Source of the DNA: Rhynchopus euleeides | Lineage: Eukaryota > Euglenozoa > Diplonemea > Diplonemida > Diplonemidae | Direction of reading: 5' to 3' | Assembly: GCA_963210315.1 (NCBI GenBank) | Contig: OY723305.1 | Span: 1,736,001-1,800,000 of the forward strand | DNA length: 64,000 bases | In this document: positions 30,763-39,754 of the stretch, in pieces | How positions within the stretch are numbered: position 1 is the first letter of the stretch | Layout: each line of letters opens with the position of its first letter | Notes under the pieces: model-generated | Told to the model about the DNA's origin: nothing | The model's database searches: none | What the model saw: only the letters and a program-made list of their open reading frames with translations | Program-made: the position numbers and the translations under genes

Positions 30763-31909
30763 GGGGGGGTCAAATGCCACCCTTTTACGTGGACAAACAC
30801 GATTTTTCAAAAAACCGGCGCAGAGGCCCCAAAGCCCCCGTAAACCCTCCAAACCCCCCCAGATCGGTCCGGAAACCCATCGAACCCCACTTTTCCACCA
30901 TTCCGGGCACCTCAGGTGCCCGAATTGGGGTACCTAAATTTTGTGCCACCGTTTGGTACCGGACAGTGCCACTGTGTGGGAGGTTGGAAAAGAAAATGCC
31001 CCAACACACCACATCTGAGGGTTGCAATGCATGTTGCTTGCCAACCACGTCATCCGGTGGGTGTCAGGCGCTATGTAGGTGGCATTAGCCAGGTCTTCGA
31101 TGTGTTCTGGCTTGTATATGTACCTCCCTGCCACCATGCACCGGGAGGCTGCCTGTAGGTACGGAACAGTCCAGATGGTCGTGTGATTCCTGTGCAGCAG
31201 TGCTCCACAACCGGGATGTGTTGACAACGACTGTTGCAACACGAGCTGTACATTCCGGGAACACATGAAGTGCGCTGTCGTGGTACCCATTGTGCCAGAA
31301 TTGGTAGTTGCTGCGGTCTACTTTGCCTGGCCCAAGAGCACTGGTACTGAACGGTGCAATATGCGTGGCGAGGTGAATACAACGGAAGCGCGCAAAGTCA
31401 ATACAGCTCTCGGATGGCGGGTGGTGGTGCCACTAGTGTGTGACGTTCACTCGAGGATACAACGCATCACAATGAATCAGCAACCGTGGACCGAGTACAA
31501 TACGCTCTCTGTGGCTGGTGTGGGGGACAAAGGCAGTGCCTGTGCCGCAGGCAGGGAGGTACATATACAAGCCAGAACACATCGAAGACCTGGCTAATGC
31601 CACCTACATAGCGCCTGACACCCACCGGATGACGTGGTTGGCAAGCAACATGCATTGCAACCCTCAGATGTGGTGTGTTGGGGCATTTTCTTTTCCAACC
31701 TCCCACACAGTGGCACTGTCCGGTACCAAACGGTGGCACAAAATTTAGGTACCCCAATTCGGGCACCTGAGGTGCCCGGAATGGTGGAAAAGTGGGGTTC
31801 GATGGGTTTCCGGACCGATCTGGGGGGGTTTGGAGGGTTTACGGGGGCTTTGGGGCCTCTGCGCCGGTTTTTTGAAAAATCGTGTTTGTCACCCCCATTT
31901 GACCCCCCC
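30763..31909 (+). mobile_element. 1.15-kb foldback element (E3) with long inverted repeats, copy A
   Basis: The termini are GGGGGGGTCAAATG and its complement, flanked by TA on each side (30761-30762, 31910-31911). Each arm is about 360 bp (30763-31133, 31551-31909), enclosing about 415 bp of unique DNA. The arms differ near the tips: the left carries an extra CCACCCTTTTACGTGG segment that the right lacks. Frames inside are mirrored by the palindrome and match nothing known. The TA duplication suggests a Tc1/mariner-like non-autonomous element. It abuts E2, sharing the CCCTAGGG junction. Confidence 0.75.
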
Positions 31910-31911
31910 TA

Positions 31912-32704
31912 CCCCCCCCCCCCCTTCCCGTGTGGGTGGCTGGCTTGCCCTTGTGGAGTGTCACTTTGCACCGAGTGACAAACGTCTGTCCCACAGCCCT
32001 GCCGCCAGGGGTGCGAAGCCAGTTCGACTCCAGCATCTCTCCAGTGCAGGCCACACCCCCCCCTCCCCTCCCTGTCACCCGTGGCGACACCCTCGGCGCC
32101 CGACACGCACGGTACGACACTGGAGAAGCAAAACACCCAGCGTGGACGAGCCATCGATTGGGACCATGGCCCTCCTCACGCGACTGCCCCTCCCCCCCAA
32201 TGATTATTATCAACGGTGTTGGCCCAGATTTACAACAGTCGCTTGGGGGGGAACCATGCACGCTTCCAATCCACACCAGTTTCCACGTTTGGAGGCTCTC
32301 CCCCCACGGCGGCGTGGCACATCCCTAGTATGTTGCTTACTACCGAGGGGGCCTTAGAGGGGCTCGTGGCACCCACTCACACCACCACCACCTCCCCTCT
32401 CAGGAAGGCGCCCCTGCGTCGCACGGCGCCTGGTCGGGCCTCCGACCCATCGGACACCCTCCGACCACTGCGCCGAGTGCCCCCCCTCCCCACCACCACC
32501 CCGGGGCTCAGCAGGGTGTGGCCCGGGGGAGGGTGTGGTAGTCACACACACACCCCCCACACACACACGACCTATATACGAATACAGCTCGTAGGGCGAG
32601 CGGACCACCCACCGCCCCCACTGCCCGAAAAATTGGGCATCACACAACGGCACCACCAACGCTGCACCTCACCTGCACCTCCGCCTCCCCTCTCCATCAC
32701 CACC
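31912..32704. other. Intergenic region upstream of the F-box gene
   Basis: C run, then mixed Pro/Thr-rich open sequence and CACACA tracts. An in-frame extension of the next gene reaches back to 32216 but is low-complexity and lacks family features, so I treat it as leader. Confidence 0.5.
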
Positions 32705-33985
32705 ATGAGGGAGCCGGTCCGAACCCGGTCTGTGGTGCTTCCGGATGACATGCTCCTGCTGATCGTGCAGTACTGCAGCGTGCATGAGATCACCCGCCTC
32801 TGCATGGTGCAGCGCGGGTGGTGGGACGCCCTCACAGCGGAGCCCGTCTGGCAGCTCCTCGCGTCGCAGCGGGCCCCCGCCACCCAGGCCCGCCTCCCGA
32901 TGAAGACGTGGCGCGAGACGCTGCTGACACTCTGCCTGACAAGGCGCGGGTGGGACACAGGCAGCCCTCCGAGCTTCACCGCGACACCACTCCGGGGCCA
33001 CACCCGGCACATCACGCAGGCCTGCGTCTTCGGGACAGACCGGTGCTGCTCCGTGAGTGACGACGCCACCATGCGGGTGTGGGACACCTCTGCTGGCGAG
33101 TCCCTCCTCGCTGTGGAGAACACGCGGGGCACGCCCTTCACCAGCCTGCAGCTTGCTGCGCAGCGGGGGCATGCGTATTGCGGGGATGCGGCGGGCTTCC
33201 TCACGACATACGACATGGAGGAGGGTGCGGCGCTGCTGCGGCGGTATGCAGGGGCCTGCGTCACCACGCTGTCGCGCAACCCGCTGACGGATCTGCTGGG
33301 CGCTGCTGCAGGCATGGCGGTGCATCTGTGGGACGCGCGGATCCCACGCCTGGCCAGCGCGCTCACCCCACCCCACCAGGACTCCCGTGTCAGCAGGATC
33401 CACGTGGAGGTGGACCGCGTCGTGGCCTGCACGACCCGCCACGCCTATGTCTGGGATCTCCGCCGCGGGTCGGTCCCTCTGTTCCAACACCCCGCGGACA
33501 GCAACAGCTCGCTGACGGAGCTGAGCTGCGACCCGATGGGGCCACGCACGGTGTTGGGGCAGACCAACGGGATGTCTGTTGTATTCAACACGCAGAGAGG
33601 TCTGGTGGAGCGCGTGCTGCCCTACCAAGGGAGTGCGGTGAGCGCCACCTCTATCGTCAGCGGGTGCGTCGCGGCAGGCGGGCACGACGGGGAGGTGATG
33701 CTGGCGCACGCCTCTGGGGAACACCGCACGGTGTACAAACATGCGGGGAAGGTGAACGACGTGAAGCTGCAGCATGGGTGTGTTGTTGCAGGATCGTCGG
33801 ATGGCTCCATCTCGGTGTGCCCGACAGAGCCAGGGGCGGTGCCATTCGACCTCCGCGCGTCATCGCTGCGGGGGAACAGCAACACCGACCCCCACCCCAC
33901 CCGGCCCGCAGTCTCGAGCGTAACATACAACGGTTCCCGCCTTGTAGCAACGTGTGACAACGTAATCCGGGTATACACATTCTAG
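32705..33985 (+). CDS. F-box and WD40-repeat protein
   Basis: A 426-residue frame from ATG 32705 (ACCATGA) to TAG. Residues about 9-50 form an F-box (LPDDMLLLIVQYCSVHEITR, then WWDALTAEPVWQLLAS), which would bind Skp1 in an SCF ubiquitin ligase. From about residue 98 come WD40 repeats: LRGHTRHITQACVF...SVSDDATMRVWD is the clearest blade, followed by weaker ones ending in TTYDM, VHLWDAR, AYVWDLR, and SSDGSISVCP. I count about six or seven, enough for one propeller. By analogy to FBXW proteins it recruits substrates for ubiquitylation. The substrate cannot be inferred. Confidence 0.8.
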   Translation: MREPVRTRSVVLPDDMLLLIVQYCSVHEITRLCMVQRGWWDALTAEPVWQLLASQRAPATQARLPMKTWRETLLTLCLTRRGWDTGSPPSFTATPLRGHTRHITQACVFGTDRCCSVSDDATMRVWDTSAGESLLAVENTRGTPFTSLQLAAQRGHAYCGDAAGFLTTYDMEEGAALLRRYAGACVTTLSRNPLTDLLGAAAGMAVHLWDARIPRLASALTPPHQDSRVSRIHVEVDRVVACTTRHAYVWDLRRGSVPLFQHPADSNSSLTELSCDPMGPRTVLGQTNGMSVVFNTQRGLVERVLPYQGSAVSATSIVSGCVAAGGHDGEVMLAHASGEHRTVYKHAGKVNDVKLQHGCVVAGSSDGSISVCPTEPGAVPFDLRASSLRGNSNTDPHPTRPAVSSVTYNGSRLVATCDNVIRVYTF

Positions 33986-34713
33986 CTCAGCTCTAATGGT
34001 GGTGCCCGGAGAATATATAACACCCCGAAATGGTGTTGGCGTGGAGGGGGGTGGGGGGGTGGGTGGGGTGGTGGGCCGGTCAGTCCGCTGAGAAGCGCCG
34101 CAGGCAAAAACAAACTCCCGCTCTAGCCTCTGTCCTGACCTGGCGTCCAGCGTGCTATGCCAGCCGCCCATTGGGGAGGGGGTGGGGTGGGGTGCGGCAG
34201 GATGTATTTCGATATCAGTCGAATCGAGTGGTCTCCCCAGTCGCCATCGCTCCGCCGCGCCTGCGGCCTGCCCCACCTGGAGGCGGTGTGTTGTGGAGGC
34301 CGCATGTTCGCTGTGCCGTGGTAGGCAGCACCTTGGGGAGGTGTCGGTGTGGGCGGGGGGGGGGGGGGATGGCAGCGGTGGGTGGGGTGTGGTGGTGGTG
34401 GGTTCAGCACGCTGTTGCGTGCCCTCAGCTGCTGGCGTGCTGCTTTTCGTTCATTGTCGCAACGGGGGTGTCCTGGCAATACGGAGGTGTGTTGCCGGTG
34501 GCCACCCACTGCGGCCCATCCCGACAGCGCTGTGCATAGAGAGAATATCGGTGGAGCCGCCTAGACCTGGACACACCCCACTCCACCCCAATTGAATCGC
34601 ACTCGCCACAGGTTCTGTCGTCGTCGTGTATTGTGTGTTCCCCACACGGCGTGCCCCCAGCGCCACATGCCACCCACCTGCAGGTTCACTCTGTGATCAC
34701 ATCAGACAGCACG
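33986..34713. other. Intergenic region
   Basis: G-rich and GT-rich, with no gene recognised. Its last 37 bases (CCTGCAG|GTTCACTCTGTG, 34677 onward) are shared with the leader of the paralogue at 42388 and look like an acceptor plus short leader. Confidence 0.5.
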
Positions 34714-37700
34714 ATGCGCTGGGTGCAGCCCCTTCTCTTTGTTGCCGCTGCCGTGGCGTGCGATGCCTCAGCAAGCCAGCTGTGGTGCAGGCAGGACAGC
34801 GACTGCCACACCTACAACGATGTCGGTGCCAAGTGTCAGCAGGACGCATGCGTCTGCTCGGCGGACTTTGCGCACGTCGCACCTGACGTGTCGCTGTGCG
34901 CGCGTGGCAGCAGCGCTGTGCGGGAAGTCGTGCGCGTGATGTTCCTCCTCACGACGAAGTGCCCCAAGTCTTCCTCTGTCGCACTGGCACTGCGCACTGC
35001 CGTCACGGCCGCTGCAGGGGGGACGGAAGCCGTGTCTACCTCGGTCGAGTGCTCTCCCTACGGCAACCTGGCGGACGTGACGTTGATGACGGAAGACCTG
35101 TCGGCGCTGCACGCACTCTCCCTCGAGGCGGTGACGCAGGAGCTTCAGAAGACGGAGTACCGTGTGCTGCAGGACGTCAACATGACACAGCCGACACACG
35201 TGGGTGTGCGTCGGGTGTGGGGGCTGCGGTGCAAACCTGTGGCGCATGCAGTGGAGATGGAGTACAGGTACCCGTACTGCGTCGTCCGGGAGTGCGAGGC
35301 TGGCTTCGTGCCGGGTCTCCTTGACTCGCGTTGTGTCCTGGAAACCCCTGTGCCTTCCCCTGCGCCTCCCAGCACGCCCCGCCCCAGTCTCCCCGTCTCA
35401 GTCCGTGCGAAGGAGGTCCCAAACGCTGCCTCACCGACGCTCAGCCCCGACGACGCAAGCCCCACAGACACAGTGTGGTGCAGGCAGGACAGCGACTGTG
35501 CGGTGTACGGCGACAAGTCTGCGGTGTGCACCGGGTGGGGCAAGTGTGCCTGCTCGTCGGGGTACAGCCACCTTGCGAACAGCGAGACGGGCCGCACCGC
35601 CTACACCTGCGTCCGCTCCGGCGTCGACTCACCCGGGGCAGTGGAGAAGCTGGTCGCCGTGTGGTACGCGCAGAGGTGCCCACGCGGTGTGATCGTAGAC
35701 GTGGAGGAGGCGATGACCGCTGTGGTGGGCGGTAATGTGGGGGGTTTCGACCCCTTTTCTGGCATGGCCTGTGCCACCCCAGGGGATGCTGTCATCACAG
35801 TGCGGGTGCAGGCGTCGCTGAAGCGGCTGTTGACGGAGGACCTGGTGACGCCGCTGCATGAGGAGCTGAGCAAGGACACGTACAGCACCACCGCACGCTC
35901 GTTGGGGAAGGCTACGTCTGTGCATGTGCAGTGGGTGGGCCGCCTGCAGTGCAGGGTGGATCACGCAGCACGCATGCATTACGCTGAGCACGCGTGTGTG
36001 GTCGAGGCGTGCGATGCTGGCTACAAGGTGTCGCATGACGCACGGTCGTGTGAGCCGGGCGAGGCAGACGGCGGTCCCGCTGCCCCCTCACCGACGCTCA
36101 GCCCCGACGACGCAAGCCCCACAGACACAGTGTGGTGCAAGCAGGACAGCGACTGTGCGGTGTACGGCGACAAGTCTGCGGTGTGCACCGGGTGGGGCAA
36201 GTGTGCCTGCTCGTCGGGGTACAGCCACCTTGCGAACAGCGAGACGGGCCGCACCGCCTACACCTGCGTCCGCTCCGGCGTCGAGTCACCCGGGGCGGAG
36301 GAGAAGCTGGTCGCCGTGTGGCCTGTGCAGAGGTGCCCACGCGGTGCGATTGTGGACGTGGAGGAGGCGATGGCCGCCGTGGTGGGCAGTGATGTGGGGG
36401 GTGTCGACAGCACTTCAGGCATGGCCTGTGCCATCCCAGGGCATGCTGTCTTTACGGTGCGGGTGCAGGCGTCGCTGAAGCGGCTGCTGACGGAGGACCT
36501 GGTGACGCCGCTGCATGAGGAGCTGAGCAAGGACACGTACAGCACCACCGCACGCTCGTTGGGGAAGGCTACGTCTGTGCATGTGCAGTGGGTGGGCCGC
36601 CTGCAGTGCAGGGTGGATCACGCAGCACGCATGCATTACGCTGAGCACGCGTGTGTGGTCGAGGCGTGCGATGCTGGCTACAAGGTGTCGCATGACGCAC
36701 GGTCGTGTGAGCCGGGCGAGGCAGACGGCGGTGAGAACGTGACCGGCGGAGACGGCGCTGGCGGTGAAGGCGGCGACGACGGGCTGTCTGGGGGTGCCAT
36801 CGCAGGTATCGTGTGCGGGACGGTGGTGGGCGTGGCGTTGCTTGTGGCTGTGGCGTGCCTGCTCATGAGTCGGGCCAGTGCGTCCCGCAACACAGAGAGC
36901 AACGAGCCGCATGCGTAGACTTCTGGTCAGCTGCTCCCTGGTTATCTCTGCCACTGTGCAGCCTGTGAGATCACCAACCATCTGTCTGCCTCCCCGTTTG
37001 TTCGTGTTTTGCAGCTCGGTGCCAGAAGGCTCCAATGCTCAGCGTGCGGTAGCGCACTGACATTGCCACGCCTCCTGGTTTCTCTTGCTTTTTTGTTCCC
37101 GGATTTGGCACAGAAAGAACGGCCTTACCTTACTGTTCTGTTGTGTCACGCTTTTCGTTCTCTTTTTCCATTTCTGGTCGAATGCGCAAATCAGCCGCTC
37201 GGGCGAGAAGCGTGTTCACCCTGAAACGGAGTTGTGTCAGCAATGTGCACGTGTGTCTCTGTATCATTTGTTTTTTTGTGTTGTTTGCTTCTCTGTCGTT
37301 TCAATACATCCACCTTCTCCAGATGAACACCCCGGTTGCATTTAAACCTACAAAACGTACATCGGCTCCCTTTTGCATTTTCCATTTTCAATCACACCCG
37401 TGTGCGGAAAGCGACCTACCACAACTGCAACCAAAACGTGCTCTATCCGCCCCGTTGAGGGAAATTTTTCAGGGTTTTGTGTGCAGAAGCGCCAAGACAG
37501 CAAATAATCGACGACAAATCATCAGAGCGGTTGTAGCTGTGAGTAAACGGGCGCTTTCCATTTTTGGTTTCCTGTTCTTCCGTCGAAGGTAGTCACTGCG
37601 AGGTTGGCTGCCCTGACCCTGGTCTGTGCTGCACGAGTGTCTCCTTCTCGGAGACCAACACCTCGCCGCACACAGCAGACCAGTGGGCCAGTTGCTACTC

Positions 37701-37966
37701 CTGCAGATGACACTCCAACACCGACACACCCTGCCTGCTTTCTCAATCACCATGCCTCTCTGCCTGCTTTCTGTCTGACTGGCCACGGGCCCTCCGCTGT
37801 TTGTTGTTTGTGTTGCACATCCCGTCGCCCGAAGGCTGACAGCGATGCGACGTTGTGCACCGACACCATCATATTGATTCCCTGCGCCAGGCCCATCTGG
37901 CACCGTACCCATGTGTCCTGCCTTGGATGTGACCCTCGCTATCTGTCGCGCCCGCCGAAGTACCCC
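34677..37966 (+). repeat. Segmental duplication, unit 1 (surface-protein gene plus downstream)
   Basis: Matches 42351-44005. The signal-peptide exon region, one ectodomain with its membrane anchor, and at least four downstream non-coding blocks are shared at high identity, while the sequences between them differ in length. This unit carries two extra ectodomains. The mitochondrial carrier lies between the two units, so the arrangement is a dispersed direct duplication. Confidence 0.75.
34714..36918 (+). CDS. Type I membrane protein with three Cys-rich ectodomains
   Basis: A 734-residue frame from ATG 34714 to TAG. Residues 1-20 (MRWVQPLLFVAAAVACDASA) are a signal peptide. Three ectodomains of about 200 residues follow. 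Each starts with an EGF-like Cys cluster (WCRQDSDCAVYGDKSAVC, then CACSSGY) and continues into an alpha/beta region ending CDAGYKVSHDARSC. Domain 1 is diverged. Domains 2 and 3 are nearly identical, also at DNA level. Pro/Thr linkers (SPTLSPDDASPTDT) separate them. A single membrane helix (AIAGIVCGTVVGVALLVAVA) and a short Ser/Asn tail end the protein. A cell-surface receptor or adhesin is inferred; the family is not recognised. Paralogue at 42388. Confidence 0.85.
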   Translation: MRWVQPLLFVAAAVACDASASQLWCRQDSDCHTYNDVGAKCQQDACVCSADFAHVAPDVSLCARGSSAVREVVRVMFLLTTKCPKSSSVALALRTAVTAAAGGTEAVSTSVECSPYGNLADVTLMTEDLSALHALSLEAVTQELQKTEYRVLQDVNMTQPTHVGVRRVWGLRCKPVAHAVEMEYRYPYCVVRECEAGFVPGLLDSRCVLETPVPSPAPPSTPRPSLPVSVRAKEVPNAASPTLSPDDASPTDTVWCRQDSDCAVYGDKSAVCTGWGKCACSSGYSHLANSETGRTAYTCVRSGVDSPGAVEKLVAVWYAQRCPRGVIVDVEEAMTAVVGGNVGGFDPFSGMACATPGDAVITVRVQASLKRLLTEDLVTPLHEELSKDTYSTTARSLGKATSVHVQWVGRLQCRVDHAARMHYAEHACVVEACDAGYKVSHDARSCEPGEADGGPAAPSPTLSPDDASPTDTVWCKQDSDCAVYGDKSAVCTGWGKCACSSGYSHLANSETGRTAYTCVRSGVESPGAEEKLVAVWPVQRCPRGAIVDVEEAMAAVVGSDVGGVDSTSGMACAIPGHAVFTVRVQASLKRLLTEDLVTPLHEELSKDTYSTTARSLGKATSVHVQWVGRLQCRVDHAARMHYAEHACVVEACDAGYKVSHDARSCEPGEADGGENVTGGDGAGGEGGDDGLSGGAIAGIVCGTVVGVALLVAVACLLMSRASASRNTESNEPHA

Positions 37967-38465
37967 ACCCACCCCCACACCCCCTGCCCCCAGGGTTGAG
38001 GGTTGTCAGGCTGTGTTGCTATCGTATCCGCATGATCCCACACCCCTGTACTGATCCAACCCTGCTTGCCCCTGCTCCTGCCCTCTGATGCACCCCACTG
38101 CACACCCCCCCCGACCACCCACCCAACCGAGCCCCCGCAGCACTATCAGCAACAGGGCCACACGGAGGGCCATACACATCCCAAGGCTATCACCCCCTCC
38201 TCTCACCTTGCCTGCCACACATCAGCTATCAGAGGGCCCGACAGGCGTGACGCAGTGACGTGCCCCACCCACCGCCACCCTGTGTGTAGCGGGCCAGGTG
38301 TGACCCACACCCGTTGAGGGCAACGGGGCGACTGCTGGGCGCAGGGGGTGTGCCTCGGTGACGGCAACACTGGCCGCAGGTGCCGTGCCGGCTGCGGGCA
38401 GCACGCAGTCCGCCCCCACAGCCAGACCCGATGCTGTCGGCGTGACTCATCGCAGCAGCGCAGTG
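36919..38465. other. Intergenic region with duplicated islands
   Basis: Blocks at about 37000-37074, 37583-37706, 37805-37872 and 37917-37966 recur downstream of the paralogue (about 43368-44005), separated by unrelated DNA. The block at 37583 has an open Cys-rich frame (SHCEVGCPDPGLCC, then YSCR). The final 470 bp before the carrier show nothing recognisable. Confidence 0.55.
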
Positions 38466-39754
38466 ATGCCGCATCACGCAGGCGATGCGGCTGCAGCCCA
38501 GCAGCAACGGAACTCCGGGCTGCGTCTGTCCGGCCCGCTGCTGCACTCGCTTGCCGGGTTTTTCAGCGGCCTGCTCGCAACGGTGCTGACGTACCCGCTG
38601 GACTTTGTGAAGGTGCGCTACATCGCACAGGATGGCCAGCGCAGCCGTGCCCTCGACGGGGTGACCCGCTTCAAAGGCGTAGCGCATGCCATCCGCACCA
38701 GCTACGGCGTGGCAGGTCTCGCCCCGATGTACCAGGGTGTGGGTGCTGCTGTCTGCGCGTCGTCGGCCTCGTGGGCGATCTACTTCGGCACCTTCCGGCA
38801 CCTGCAGGCCTGCTACACCAGTGCCGTGCACGGCACCCCCAGCACCACCTCGGCAAAGCCACGCTCCGCAGGGCGGGTGGGGGATATGCTGGCCGCGACT
38901 GGCGCCGGCGTGGTGGCCACCGTGGCGACGTGCCCCCTGTGGTTGGTCAAGACCCGCATGCAGCTGCAGCGCGGGGCGGGACCCGGCGTGTTTGTCTACA
39001 AAGGCACGTGGCACGGGCTGCGGCATATTGCGAGGACGGAGGGGCTGGCAGGGCTCTACTCGGGGTATGCATGAAGCGACGTGCCGCCAAAGCGACCCAC
39101 TTGTTCTTGGTGGTGTGAACCCCACCCACACCTGTTGCTGGGTGATCCGATCCCCCGCAGGACCAAGTGATGCACTGCCCCCTTGCAGTTACCCCTGCAG
39201 TTCTAAAAGATAGCCTGGCTGCGGGCTTTGTGTGGCAAATCACAATTGTGCCCTTTGCCCTGTTGACACGACACCACACCACACCACCACCCCACCCACT
39301 GCACTGCAGCCTCATGCCGAGCCTGATGATGGTGTCGCATGCCTCCATCCAGCTGACGCTGTATGAATATTTCAAAGAGGCGGCGAGCTCGATGCGCGGC
39401 AACTGGGGGCTGGAAGAGGGCGGCCGCCTCAACTCTGCAGAGCTGGCAGCCGTCACGCTCTCCAGCAAATGCATTGCGAGCATGTTCACGACTCCGCTGC
39501 TGGTGCTGCGGATCCGCCTGCAGGACCCGAGGAACGTGTCCGCCACAGGCGAGGCTGCTGTATACCGCGGCGTGTGGCAGTCACTGCGCACCATCGTGGT
39601 GCGCGAGGGCGTGGCAGGGCTGTACAGGGGGCTTGTCCCTACGCTTGCCAGAACCCTCCCAGGTGCGCTCGTCACCTTCCTAACCTACGAACACATCTCG
39701 GCAGCTCTGTTTGCCTGCTTCGAGCCTGAACCAGTGCAGGCCAGAGCCTCTTAG
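38466..39754 (+). CDS. SLC25A32: Mitochondrial carrier, SLC25A32 (folate/FAD)-like, two exons
   Basis: Inner-membrane transporter with three repeats. Exons: 38466-39064 and 39310-39754, intron phase 2 (donor GTATGC, acceptor CTGCAG), giving 347 residues. Carrier signatures are PLDFVK, PLWLVKTRMQ and PLLVLRIRLQ. The segment after the first signature (YIAQDG..., then MYQGVGAAVCASSASWAIYF) and the residues around the splice site (GLYSG-LMPSLMMVSHASIQLTLYE) match the SLC25A32/FLX1 branch, which moves folate or FAD into the matrix. I chose ATG 38466; the open frame extends upstream without another ATG. The N-terminal 20 residues are Ala/Gln-rich. Substrate is inferred from family resemblance. Confidence 0.82.

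Noticed and set aside
30785..31978. Repeated 76-87-residue frames inside E3 arms (also 58.3-59.3 kb)
   Set aside because: They arise because the arms are inverted repeats; no family match and no start context.
32216..32704. In-frame upstream extension of the F-box protein
   Set aside because: Thr/Pro low-complexity, crosses CA repeats, and the ATG at 32705 has a better context directly before the F-box.
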